NCBI GenBank assembly: GCA_004554385.1
Contig: SFMO01000167.1
Location: 11,086 to 75,085, forward strand
Direction: 5' to 3'
DNA from: Ruminococcus flavefaciens
GTDB lineage: Bacteria; Bacillota; Clostridia; Oscillospirales; Ruminococcaceae
Length of the DNA: 64,000 nucleotides
Positions 1 to 7,871 of this stretch are shown here, piece by piece; the stretch's first letter is position 1; each line of letters starts with the position of its first letter. The notes beneath the pieces were generated by a model. It searched no databases and was not told the DNA's origin. It saw only the letters and a program-made list of their open reading frames with translations. Made by a program: the position numbers and the translations under genes.

Positions 1-1218
1 CTTGGTCTCCTCGTTCATGAAGTATGTAACGAGAGTAGCACCGCCCTCTTCGCTGGCACCGCCGCCCAGTGAATATCTTACTGTGCAGCCGTTATCACGC
101 AGCCACTTGTCGATCTTGCGTACAGAGTTAACATTTACAGCTTCTCCGCCCGACGCAGGACGTCTGAGCATTTCAAGAGCTGTAGGCGACAGAACGCCCT
201 GTCTTACGCTTGTAAGGTAGAAGCTTGCAGTTGCCATTACGCAGTTGCAGCCTGTTTCCGAAAGGTCTCTTGCAAATGTATACTTGTTATAGATAGGTCT
301 CGGTACGAGTGTGCCGCCTCTTGCAAGAGGCATGATAGCGCATACTCTTTCACCTGTCATATGTGTCAGGGGGATGCACTGGAAATTGCGCTCTCCCACA
401 TAGTTCTGAGTATCAAGACCTGCATGCATCTCAACATATGCATTAAGTGAATATTCCTTGTAAACAACACACTTAGGCTTGCTTGTAGTACCGCTGGTAT
501 AGAAGTAGCTTATATCGCGGTCAAGGTCTGTCGGACCGAGGTCAAGCTCAATGTCGCTCTGCTCACCTGCTGCTCTGAGATCCTCAAGGCGGATGAACTC
601 AACTCCCTTGATCTTATCAAGGTTCATCAGGCACTCAGTGATCTGCTGAATGTCAAATACCTCCTGCATTTTCTCGGGCATCTCGGATGTGTCCATGAAC
701 ATGCCCTTCTTTTCAGCAGGAAGGAAATCGTCAAGGCTCATAAGAATTACCTTTTTGATGCTTCCGCCTGAAAGGTGCTCTGTGAAGTAGGGCAGAAAAG
801 CGTCAAGAGTGATTATCACCTCTGAGCCCTTGTCCTCGGTGTAGAGCGGAAAATCGTCCTTGAGGAACAGGAAGTTTACGTTGTTGCTTACTGCTTTGAT
901 AAGGTTGCATGCGAAAAGCAGCATAAGGTTCTCGATGCTGACAGGCAGGCAAAGTGTAACAACGTCGCCCTCCTTAACGCCTGCAAGCTTAAGGCCCTTT
1001 GCGTAAGCCTCACGGAGAGCAGGCAGCTCGCCGTATGTGATCTTTGTTCCGAAGTAATCGATAGCGTCACCATCAAGATTATCCTGATTAAAAGTCATGA
1101 TATTGTCAAAAATATTCATGTTGTAGATCTTGACCCCATTGATAACGCGATCAACCTTTGCCCACTCAGGGAACTTTCTTACGATATTGCATGTGTTGGT
1201 TTGTGTCAGTGTTTTCAT
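1..1218 (-). CDS. AMP-binding acyl-CoA synthetase-like enzyme (3' part cut off by window edge)
   Basis: The reverse strand reads open for 406 codons from an ATG at 1218-1216 to the left edge, so the C-terminal part is missing. A ribosome site (GGAAAGGAAC) lies about 8 bases upstream of the ATG. The protein carries the adenylate-forming A3 phosphate loop YTSGTTSKPK at about residues 240-250, followed by an AMP-binding core with IPLTHMTGERV and SLGGGASEEGG. In this superfamily such enzymes activate a carboxylate with ATP and transfer it to CoA or a carrier protein. There is no signal peptide, so it is probably cytoplasmic. The substrate cannot be told from this part; a fatty acid or peptide-type building block are both possible. 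Confidence 0.85.
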   Translation of the reverse strand, partial: MKTLTQTNTCNIVRKFPEWAKVDRVINGVKIYNMNIFDNIMTFNQDNLDGDAIDYFGTKITYGELPALREAYAKGLKLAGVKEGDVVTLCLPVSIENLMLLFACNLIKAVSNNVNFLFLKDDFPLYTEDKGSEVIITLDAFLPYFTEHLSGGSIKKVILMSLDDFLPAEKKGMFMDTSEMPEKMQEVFDIQQITECLMNLDKIKGVEFIRLEDLRAAGEQSDIELDLGPTDLDRDISYFYTSGTTSKPKCVVYKEYSLNAYVEMHAGLDTQNYVGERNFQCIPLTHMTGERVCAIMPLARGGTLVPRPIYNKYTFARDLSETGCNCVMATASFYLTSVRQGVLSPTALEMLRRPASGGEAVNVNSVRKIDKWLRDNGCTVRYSLGGGASEEGGATLVTYFMNEETK

Positions 1219-1723
1219 TTTTTTCTGGTTCCTTTCCTATATCATTATTTGCGGGACGCCTCCGACTTTGACAATTGTTTGTCAATTACCTGTGTATCGG
1301 AAAAACACCCCTATATTTATTTTGAACAGCAGCAAGATTCCTCTGACCCCGATCTCTCTGCTGAACTGTTCAATTATTATTATACCATGAAATTATTAAA
1401 TAGTCCTTAAATAACTCTTAAATAGTTTTCAATAATTCCAATAAAATTTTATTGAAATTGGTAAAAAATAGAATCGAACTTGGTATTAATGTTTATTTAT
1501 CTCCTGCTGAAACATTCCTGATGCGGAATTATAAAAGCCAAAATCTCAAAACAATGGTCAATATGTTTGTGTATGATAACAAATTTCAAAATGTTCTATT
1601 GACACATTTAAATGATTATGTTATGATATGCAACGGTGCATTGCGAGCAGGAAGCGTTTAAGAGCTTCTTGCCTATTATTTTGCATCATAGTTAGAATAA
1701 GCTAACAATAAGGAGGAAATTCA
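1219..1723. other. AT-rich divergent intergenic region
   Basis: About 500 AT-rich bases lie between the divergent AMP-binding gene and the GLUG lipoprotein gene. Only the promoter at 1599-1627 and the two ribosome sites were recognised. The short open frames here have no good ribosome site and low-complexity translations, so none is called. Confidence 0.6.
1599..1627 (+). promoter_or_regulatory. Sigma70-type promoter for the GLUG lipoprotein gene
   Basis: A consensus -35 TTGACA (1599-1604) is followed by a 17-base spacer and -10 TATGAT (1622-1627), about 95 bases before the start codon at 1724. Confidence 0.7.
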
Positions 1724-3643
1724 ATGAAAAAAATACTTGCTTTATCGGCTGCATTTACGATCGCATTCTCGTTATGCGGCTGCGGATCTGAAAGCAGCAA
1801 GTCCGAACCATCAGTGTCGGAGCCTGCTTCATCTGCTGAGAAGCTCTCCCCTGCCGATCAGCTTCTTGAGGACGTCAAGGGTACATACGACGAGCTCTTC
1901 ACAGTCATCTGCGACTCAAAGTACGATCAGATATGGCTTGACAAGTGCGAAGCGATCGTCGGAAAAGACAAGGCTGAAAGCTGCGCGGAAATGCTCAAAA
2001 AAGCCTGCACAGGAAACATTTACGGCGATGAAGCTGCAAAGAAATATGCAGATGCCGAGGACGCTCAGTTTGACTGCTACTTCATCAACGGTGTGAATCA
2101 GCTCACATTCAGCGGCAGCAAGATCTCAGGTCTTGATGAAAGCGGCAAGAAGGTATTCGAGCACGAGTACAAATATGTCAAGGACCTTTCCCTCGGCGGC
2201 ATGATGAACGGCTACCTCTACGAGACCGCTGACAAGGACGCAGGCGAATTCAGATACTTCTTCATGATGCCTGATACTCCTGCAACTACATATCATATCG
2301 AATTCCGCTACGGAAGCGATGAGGCCGCCCTTACAAAATATAATGAAGGCGCTTATGCTTACTGGCTTGCAGCAGGTATCCCGACAAACTGCGATGAAAA
2401 GATGATCGATGACGTTATCGGACTCTTCTGCGAAGAGAATCTTGCAGACATGGGCAGTGAGGAAAGCAGCAGTTCCGACAGCAGCAGAATCGAGATAGGT
2501 ACTGCCGAGGAGCTGAAAGCCTTTGCAGAAAGCGTTACAGACGGCTCACAGAAGGGCTATGCGGGCAAGACTGTTGTCCTCACTGACGACATTGACTGCA
2601 CTGACATCGAGTGGACTCCCATCGGTACTATGGACCTCAGCAACATGGAAAACCACGACTGTATGTTCCAGGGCGTTTTTGACGGTCAGGGACACACTAT
2701 CTCAAATGTCACATTCAATACCGACAAGCCCGTTTGCGGCGCAGGTATCATCGGTATGAACCTCGGTGAGGTAAAAGACCTTACTGCAAAGAATATCAAC
2801 ATCCACTGCACTGATATTTACTCAATGGCTGTCGGCGCAGTTGTCGGCTACAACATGGGCGAAATTCACGATGTAACTCTTACAGGTGAAAACGAAGTCG
2901 CAGGCGTAAACGCTGTAGGCGGTATCACAGGCGGCTCCACCAACCATGTCCACGACTGCAAGGTTGACGGAACCACAATAAAGGTACTCGGCGATAACGA
3001 CTTCTCATCAGGCAGGATAATCCAGTGCGATGTTGCCGAGTGCGGCGGACTCATCATAGGCGGCAGCTTCGGCGGCACAATGGAGAACTGCACAGCAAAG
3101 GGAAAGATCATCGCAGATGGAAATGAACCTGTTGGTCTCGGCGGAATCGCAGGCTGCCTTGAGATGATGGACTCTGTTACCGATTGTACAGCTGATGTTG
3201 AGATAATCTCGGCAAAGGGCGGTCACGCTATCGGAGGTCTCTGCGGATACAGCGGCACACACTCTGTCGGTGATGTAGCTCTTAAGACAGAGGGCGTTGA
3301 GACACATGAATATCCCGGTATCATCAGAAACTGCAAGGTAACAGTTAAAATGAACGTACCGGGCGCTACTCACGTCGGCGGCCTTATCGGAACAGGTCTT
3401 TACTACTACGGTGAGGAGACTGCATTCAAAATAGTTGACTGTACTGTCAACGGCGAGATAGTCGGTGCAGTAACTCCCGGTGCTGTGGCAGGACGTGCAG
3501 AACACAGCGTTATCGACAGCTGCGAAGCAAAGGTAACACTGGACGGTGCTGAGCTTACAGAGCAGGTAGGCAAGACCGATAAGATGTACGAAAGTGCTGA
3601 CCAGAGCGGCGAAGCAGAAAACGAAGAAAAATCTGCTGCTTGA
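1724..3643 (+). CDS. Lipoprotein with GLUG-type beta-helix repeats
   Basis: A 639-residue protein with an AAGGAGG ribosome site 8 bases before the ATG. Residues 1-20 form a lipoprotein signal ending in the lipobox LCGC, so it should be anchored to the outer face of the membrane. A Ser/Glu-rich linker is followed by an unrecognised domain (about residues 40-245) and then repeats rich in GG-I-G motifs (for example VVGYNMGEI, VGGITGGSTNH, LGGIAGC, VGGLIGTG) from about residue 255 to 605. This pattern is typical of GLUG repeats that fold as a right-handed beta-helix in surface adhesins and IgA-peptidase-like proteins. The many Cys residues in the repeats are unusual for an exported protein of an anaerobe. 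Its ligand is unknown. It has its own promoter and a strong terminator. Confidence 0.75.
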   Translation: MKKILALSAAFTIAFSLCGCGSESSKSEPSVSEPASSAEKLSPADQLLEDVKGTYDELFTVICDSKYDQIWLDKCEAIVGKDKAESCAEMLKKACTGNIYGDEAAKKYADAEDAQFDCYFINGVNQLTFSGSKISGLDESGKKVFEHEYKYVKDLSLGGMMNGYLYETADKDAGEFRYFFMMPDTPATTYHIEFRYGSDEAALTKYNEGAYAYWLAAGIPTNCDEKMIDDVIGLFCEENLADMGSEESSSSDSSRIEIGTAEELKAFAESVTDGSQKGYAGKTVVLTDDIDCTDIEWTPIGTMDLSNMENHDCMFQGVFDGQGHTISNVTFNTDKPVCGAGIIGMNLGEVKDLTAKNINIHCTDIYSMAVGAVVGYNMGEIHDVTLTGENEVAGVNAVGGITGGSTNHVHDCKVDGTTIKVLGDNDFSSGRIIQCDVAECGGLIIGGSFGGTMENCTAKGKIIADGNEPVGLGGIAGCLEMMDSVTDCTADVEIISAKGGHAIGGLCGYSGTHSVGDVALKTEGVETHEYPGIIRNCKVTVKMNVPGATHVGGLIGTGLYYYGEETAFKIVDCTVNGEIVGAVTPGAVAGRAEHSVIDSCEAKVTLDGAELTEQVGKTDKMYESADQSGEAENEEKSAA

Positions 3644-3667
3644 TATTAACCGAACGATAACGTATAA

Positions 3668-3792
3668 AAAAACTCCTGTGAAGCAGCAGCTTCCCTTAAC
3701 GGAAACAGTGGGTTACCGAGCCTGAAATTACAGGCTCGGTAATTTTTTGCCACGATCCCGCCGGAGGGGCTCCCCTTATCACAGGAGTTTTT
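3668..3792. terminator. Nested inverted-repeat element with rho-independent terminator
   Basis: A perfect 14-base outer inverted repeat (AAAAACTCCTGTGA at 3668-3681; complement at 3779-3792) encloses a perfect 12-base inner hairpin (TTACCGAGCCTG at 3713-3724; partner at 3731-3742) followed by TTTTTT at 3743-3748. The inner hairpin terminates the plus-strand lipoprotein gene. The outer repeat ends in T-runs on both strands and could also end the mcrC transcript. The inner part resembles elements at 52147-52217 and 17728-17775. Confidence 0.8.
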
Positions 3793-3801
3793 CGTTTACG
3801 G

Positions 3802-4659
3802 TCAGATACGTTTCCTTCTGACCACCTTTACTCTCTTCTTTCTGACCTGAGGCTGTGTGCACATTCTGTAAAACTGTGCGCAAAGAATACTATCCCCTGA
3901 AAATGCAGTTCCCTCATTCCTGTCAAAAAGCATTCTGCAAATGCTGAGAGTCGTACTGTACTTTTTCGTATTGCGTGTATTTATGCACTTTCCGAACTCC
4001 GCGGCAATATCGTATGGCATACGCACCTCATCAAGAAATGATAACGTCTCCTTGAGAAGGTGAGAGCTCCGCGGGTTGGCAGTGAGCTTTACAAGCATTG
4101 CGGCTGCCGCTTTTATAATGCGGTTTTCAGCGCGGTCGGGAGTAAAAACGTCATGCCTGACGTAGATACGTTCCCTGTGCACAAGGTTGCGTCGTATGTT
4201 CTCCGAAAACATTATAGTTCCCTGCACCGCAGTGAGGTTCTCCTCACGGCTGGCATAAGCAGAAAGGACTCCGCTTTTTATTATCCTTATGGTCTCCTCT
4301 GCGAAAACAGAGATAAAATACTCCATAAAGTTCATATCCCCATCAACAGCTGACGGATCATACGTATAGCCGCATCTGCTGCACAGCTCGGCACAGAGCT
4401 TTCTGCGTCCCTCTGCGGTCCCGCCTTCGGTACGCGGCAGTATCTCGATGAGAGTACCGTCTGTAAGAAAGGCAAAGCCGCAGTACTCCCCTGTGACGAA
4501 AAATCTCTTTCCGTCTCTTTCATGGACTGCCACAGCCTCTTTTCCGCAGGTAACGCAGTCATCGGCAAGTTCACCGAGCATTCTTGTAGAATCGCTGTTT
4601 TCATTTGTCACCCAGCCGATGACATCATTGGCAGATACGCATAAATGTCTGGTATACAT
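3802..4659 (-). CDS. McrC-like subunit, apparently lacking the nuclease domain
   Basis: This 285-residue protein follows the McrB-like gene and resembles the N-terminal half of McrC, the nuclease partner of the modification-dependent McrB ATPase. The McrC core motif FTPDRAENRIIKA sits at about residues 170-182 and a LSICRMLF segment near 245. McrC proteins normally continue for about 100 or more residues with a PD-(D/E)xK nuclease core. Here the frame ends instead in a short basic tail rich in Lys and Arg, and the terminator element follows at once. The start at 4659 has a GGAG site 7 bases upstream. An upstream GTG at 4689 or ATG at 4686 would overlap mcrB and has no ribosome site. The gene may be a truncated relic or a non-cutting variant. 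Confidence 0.75.
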   Translation of the reverse strand: MYTRHLCVSANDVIGWVTNENSDSTRMLGELADDCVTCGKEAVAVHERDGKRFFVTGEYCGFAFLTDGTLIEILPRTEGGTAEGRRKLCAELCSRCGYTYDPSAVDGDMNFMEYFISVFAEETIRIIKSGVLSAYASREENLTAVQGTIMFSENIRRNLVHRERIYVRHDVFTPDRAENRIIKAAAAMLVKLTANPRSSHLLKETLSFLDEVRMPYDIAAEFGKCINTRNTKKYSTTLSICRMLFDRNEGTAFSGDSILCAQFYRMCTQPQVRKKRVKVVRRKRI

Positions 4660-4678
4660 TTTTATTCTCCGTTCATCA

Positions 4679-6451
4679 TCAAACATCACTGTAGATGTTT
4701 ACGAATTGTTCCCTGTTCCAGTTCATGGGGTTGCCGAGGCGGTAGAGCTTCTGTCCCGAATCAAAGCGCTTGATATATTTTGGTGAGATGCATTCGATGA
4801 ATGAATTGTCGTCATTCAGCACCAGCTTTATCCTTTCATAGTCATCGAAGAAATACTCCTGAAGAAGCGGGATTATCTTTGTCGAAAACACCTCTCTCAG
4901 TTCATTAAGACTTCTGATACAGCCTCCGCTGTTCATAAAGTATGCGTGACCTATGGCATGCTCGCGGTCATAGTAATACTCGATGCGCTCATTCAGCGCC
5001 GTAAGGAGCTGACACAGGTCCACACCGTCACAGTCTCCCAGCAGTGAGGGCTGAGGCATCATCTCAATGAAGTCGAATCTTCTTCTCAGCGCAGTATCCA
5101 GCATGGCTATAGAACGGTCGGCAGTATTCATCGTTCCCAGTATGTAAAGGTTTTTCGGGACCGTGAAATCAGTCTGTGAATACGGCAGGATTACTGATGT
5201 ACCGCGCTTTGAGCCCTCGATAAGGGTAATGAGCTCTCCGAATATCCTTGATATATTTCCACGGTTTATCTCATCGATTATCGCCACGAACTTCATATTC
5301 GGGCTCTTTGAAGCCTTCTCGCACAGCGCCTTGAAAATGCCGTTATACGGACGATAAATGACAGTGGTATCAGCGTGGGCGGTATTTGTATCGTTGCCGT
5401 ATCTGTCAACTACGACAGGACGGATACCCTCGACGAATTCCTCATAGCTCAATGACTGGTGGAAGGTAGTGAACTTTATCTGACCTGATGCGGCATACTT
5501 GTCATATCTCGCCCTTACAGCGGAATAAGGCTCATCAGGAGCGGTCTTTTTGCCTTCTATAAGCTCAACGGCATACTTCACCACATTATAGGTCTTTCCT
5601 GTGCCGGGAGGTCCGTAGAGTATCTGATTAAGTGAAGCCTCATGCTTTTTCATCTGATACTCCGCAAGAGTCTTTTCCTTTGGCTCGGGCTCCTTATTTT
5701 CGGCAGGAGGGCTTCCGGCATTCACAAGCTTCCACGACATCACATCGAACACTCTCATGTTCTTGAATCTGAAATGAGAATCGCGGAATTCCTGTATCCT
5801 GCGGCAGTTGTATATATACTGCGTAATGTCGTCCTTTTTCTTCAGCTCAAGTCCCATAGCCGAAAAAACAGCGGAATCGGTAGCGCTTTCTCCAAGTATG
5901 GGAAAAGTATTGGGTCTCAGACAGTGGAGTATCCTCGATACTGCAAACACAGGAAGCCCCGAATCCCTGACCTGGGCAGTCAGCATTTTCTGCGCAGTGT
6001 CAAGAAGCTTGCTGTCGCTGTCAAGTCCCGAGAGATTTATGCACAGCTTGAAAAAGAACTGGATAGATTCAGGCTTTTCAGCTACAAGAGAGTTCTTGAA
6101 GGTAAGAGGATTTGAAAGGAATTCCATTTCTCTCTTGTCAATAACATGGTTGAACAGCATTCTTGCTCCCCTGCTCCATATTTTTTCGAGAGCACTATCG
6201 AGGTTTATCTTGTCGAAGTGGAGAAGATGACTGTTCTGGATACGTGTCCTGCGTTCTGTCTTATCCGTTTTCCAGATACCGAGGGAGAGATAATATAGCA
6301 GGTCAAGGTCCTTGTAATCAATAAGCATGGTCTTTTTCAGCTTTGCATAGCATTCTACCGCTTCACGTACAGAGCTGTATGTTCCGTCAAATTCATCGGG
6401 CTGTATATCGTTACAGCGCTTTAGTTCGTCAATCAACATTTTTTTATCCAT
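4679..6451 (-). CDS. mcrB: McrB-like AAA+ GTPase of a type IV restriction system
   Basis: A 590-residue protein. The C-terminal half is an McrB-type AAA+ motor: Walker A GPPGTGKTYN at about residues 277-286, Walker B FVAIIDEINRGNISR near 390, and the family motif LGTMNTADRSIAMLD with RRRFDF near 440-455. The N-terminal 250 residues should read the DNA target but match no specificity domain I can name. McrB normally forms GTP-driven rings that translocate DNA and activate the McrC nuclease. The ATG at 6451 is chosen because the longer frame begins at a TTG inside the -35 box of the promoter at 6486-6514, so the added residues could not be transcribed. An AGGAAAGG site lies 12 bases upstream. 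Confidence 0.88.
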   Translation of the reverse strand: MDKKMLIDELKRCNDIQPDEFDGTYSSVREAVECYAKLKKTMLIDYKDLDLLYYLSLGIWKTDKTERRTRIQNSHLLHFDKINLDSALEKIWSRGARMLFNHVIDKREMEFLSNPLTFKNSLVAEKPESIQFFFKLCINLSGLDSDSKLLDTAQKMLTAQVRDSGLPVFAVSRILHCLRPNTFPILGESATDSAVFSAMGLELKKKDDITQYIYNCRRIQEFRDSHFRFKNMRVFDVMSWKLVNAGSPPAENKEPEPKEKTLAEYQMKKHEASLNQILYGPPGTGKTYNVVKYAVELIEGKKTAPDEPYSAVRARYDKYAASGQIKFTTFHQSLSYEEFVEGIRPVVVDRYGNDTNTAHADTTVIYRPYNGIFKALCEKASKSPNMKFVAIIDEINRGNISRIFGELITLIEGSKRGTSVILPYSQTDFTVPKNLYILGTMNTADRSIAMLDTALRRRFDFIEMMPQPSLLGDCDGVDLCQLLTALNERIEYYYDREHAIGHAYFMNSGGCIRSLNELREVFSTKIIPLLQEYFFDDYERIKLVLNDDNSFIECISPKYIKRFDSGQKLYRLGNPMNWNREQFVNIYSDV

Positions 6452-6485
6452 ATCATCCGACTGCCTTTCCTGATATCTTACATTT

Positions 6486-6514
6486 ATTGTATCATGTTTA
6501 CAGATACAAGTCAA
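6486..6514 (-). promoter_or_regulatory. Promoter of the mcrBC-like operon
   Basis: On the reverse strand -35 TTGACT (6514-6509), a 17-base spacer and -10 TACAAT (6491-6486) precede the ATG at 6451 by about 35 bases. Confidence 0.7.
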
Positions 6515-6692
6515 CAGAAAGTAAAGATTTTTACACGTTATTCACAAAAGATATACTTTGCAGATATTTTTCCGAAGCCTGTTGAAGCTCAATTCCGGAA
6601 GTACAAGCTTTCAGCAGGTATTGCCGTTCTGCAAAATCCATGCTATAATGATGACAGAAGGCTTCAAACCATGAAAATTCGGGGAGGTATTT

Positions 6693-7796
6693 ATGGAAAA
6701 CAGAAAAAACGGCAAACGAATCAGCCTTATTGTTGACGCACTTATGTACATCATACTGCTTGTGCAGATGATATACGTTTTTACAGGGAATATAATACAT
6801 GAGATACTTGGCATAGGATTTTTCATCTGCCTTGCAGCTCATATCATTATCAAACGCAGGCTGCTGCTCAGCACATTCAGATTCAGAAACAAATCTGCTC
6901 CGCGTATCATTGCGAATATCTCCACTATCCTCCTTACAGCAGCTTCACTGCTGATGGCAGTCAGCAGTATGGGCGTTTCCCGTACCCTGTTCCCCTGGTT
7001 CAGGGTCATGGGATATGTTGATCTTCACATTTATCTCGGGACCGCCATTCTTGCTCTCGCTGTGCTCCACGGCGGTATGCAGGGATATATGCGTACGAAG
7101 AAAAAGAAGACCGCGGCAGTCCTTACCGCTCTTGGCTGTGCAGCCTCTTTAGCTGTCGGACTTGCCCTTGTGCCATACCTCAACCGCCATTTCAAGGTAG
7201 TCCGCATAGACCGCGCAGAGGCTGTACAAGGTGAAAAGGTGGATTGGAAAGGAAACAAGCCCCTTGTGGTCTACTTCACAAGACTTGGCAATACCGACTT
7301 TGATGACGATGCCGACGCTGTTTCGGGAGCTTCCCTGCTCCTTGCAGACGGGGAGCTGATGGGAAGCGATCAGCTCCTTGCAGAAATGATAGACGATGCC
7401 ATAGACTGTGACGTAAGGGCTGTGACAGTGACAGGTGAAAAATACCCCTCAAGCTACGGTGACACTGTATCTGTGGCAGGCAAGGAGCTGCGCAGCAATG
7501 CCAGACCTGCTGTTGAGCCCATCGACATAAGCAGCTATGACAGCGTGATACTTGTATATCCGCTCTGGTGGGGAACTGTTCCAATGCCTGTGGCATCCTT
7601 CCTCGAAGGCTGCGACTTCAGCGGCAAGGACCTCTATCTTATAGCGACACAGGGCAGCAGCGGCTACGGAAGCAGTGCGGACGATATTGCAAAAATGGCA
7701 AAGGGCGCCGAAGTTCACAAGGTCATGAGCATCTACTGCGACGACATTCCCGAAGCCAGAGACAGGATAGGTCAGTGGCTCAGGGAGATAAACTGA
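6693..7796 (+). CDS. Membrane protein fused to a flavodoxin domain
   Basis: A 367-residue protein with GGGGAGG before the ATG. Residues 10-165 hold four or five hydrophobic helices, resembling a DUF4405 or cytochrome b561-like transmembrane region. The part from about residue 188 begins PLVVYFTRLGNTDFD and contains LVYPLWWGTVPMPV and TQGSSGYGSS, as in flavodoxins of the NrdI/WrbA-like long-chain group that bind FMN and carry single electrons. The likely role is electron transfer between a membrane partner and a soluble donor. His residues lie in the helices (for example AAHIII and LHGGMQ), but haem binding is not shown. The gene stands alone between its own ribosome site and a strong terminator. 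Confidence 0.75.
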   Translation: MENRKNGKRISLIVDALMYIILLVQMIYVFTGNIIHEILGIGFFICLAAHIIIKRRLLLSTFRFRNKSAPRIIANISTILLTAASLLMAVSSMGVSRTLFPWFRVMGYVDLHIYLGTAILALAVLHGGMQGYMRTKKKKTAAVLTALGCAASLAVGLALVPYLNRHFKVVRIDRAEAVQGEKVDWKGNKPLVVYFTRLGNTDFDDDADAVSGASLLLADGELMGSDQLLAEMIDDAIDCDVRAVTVTGEKYPSSYGDTVSVAGKELRSNARPAVEPIDISSYDSVILVYPLWWGTVPMPVASFLEGCDFSGKDLYLIATQGSSGYGSSADDIAKMAKGAEVHKVMSIYCDDIPEARDRIGQWLREIN

Positions 7797-7805
7797 ACAA
7801 ACAAT

Positions 7806-7844
7806 AAAAAGAGCTGTTTCCGCTTTGAGAAACAGCTCTTTTGC
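7806..7844 (+). terminator. Rho-independent terminator after the flavodoxin gene
   Basis: The perfect 12-base stem AAGAGCTGTTTC (7809-7820) with its complement (7829-7840) ends in T residues. A-runs on the left side suggest it can also stop reverse-strand transcription. Confidence 0.75.
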
Positions 7845-7871
7845 CGTTTATATGCCATCAATGGCGTTCAC

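Noticed and set aside
6452..6514. Extension of McrB to a TTG at 6514
   Set aside because: The TTG lies within the -35 box of a good promoter, so the extension could not be transcribed from it.
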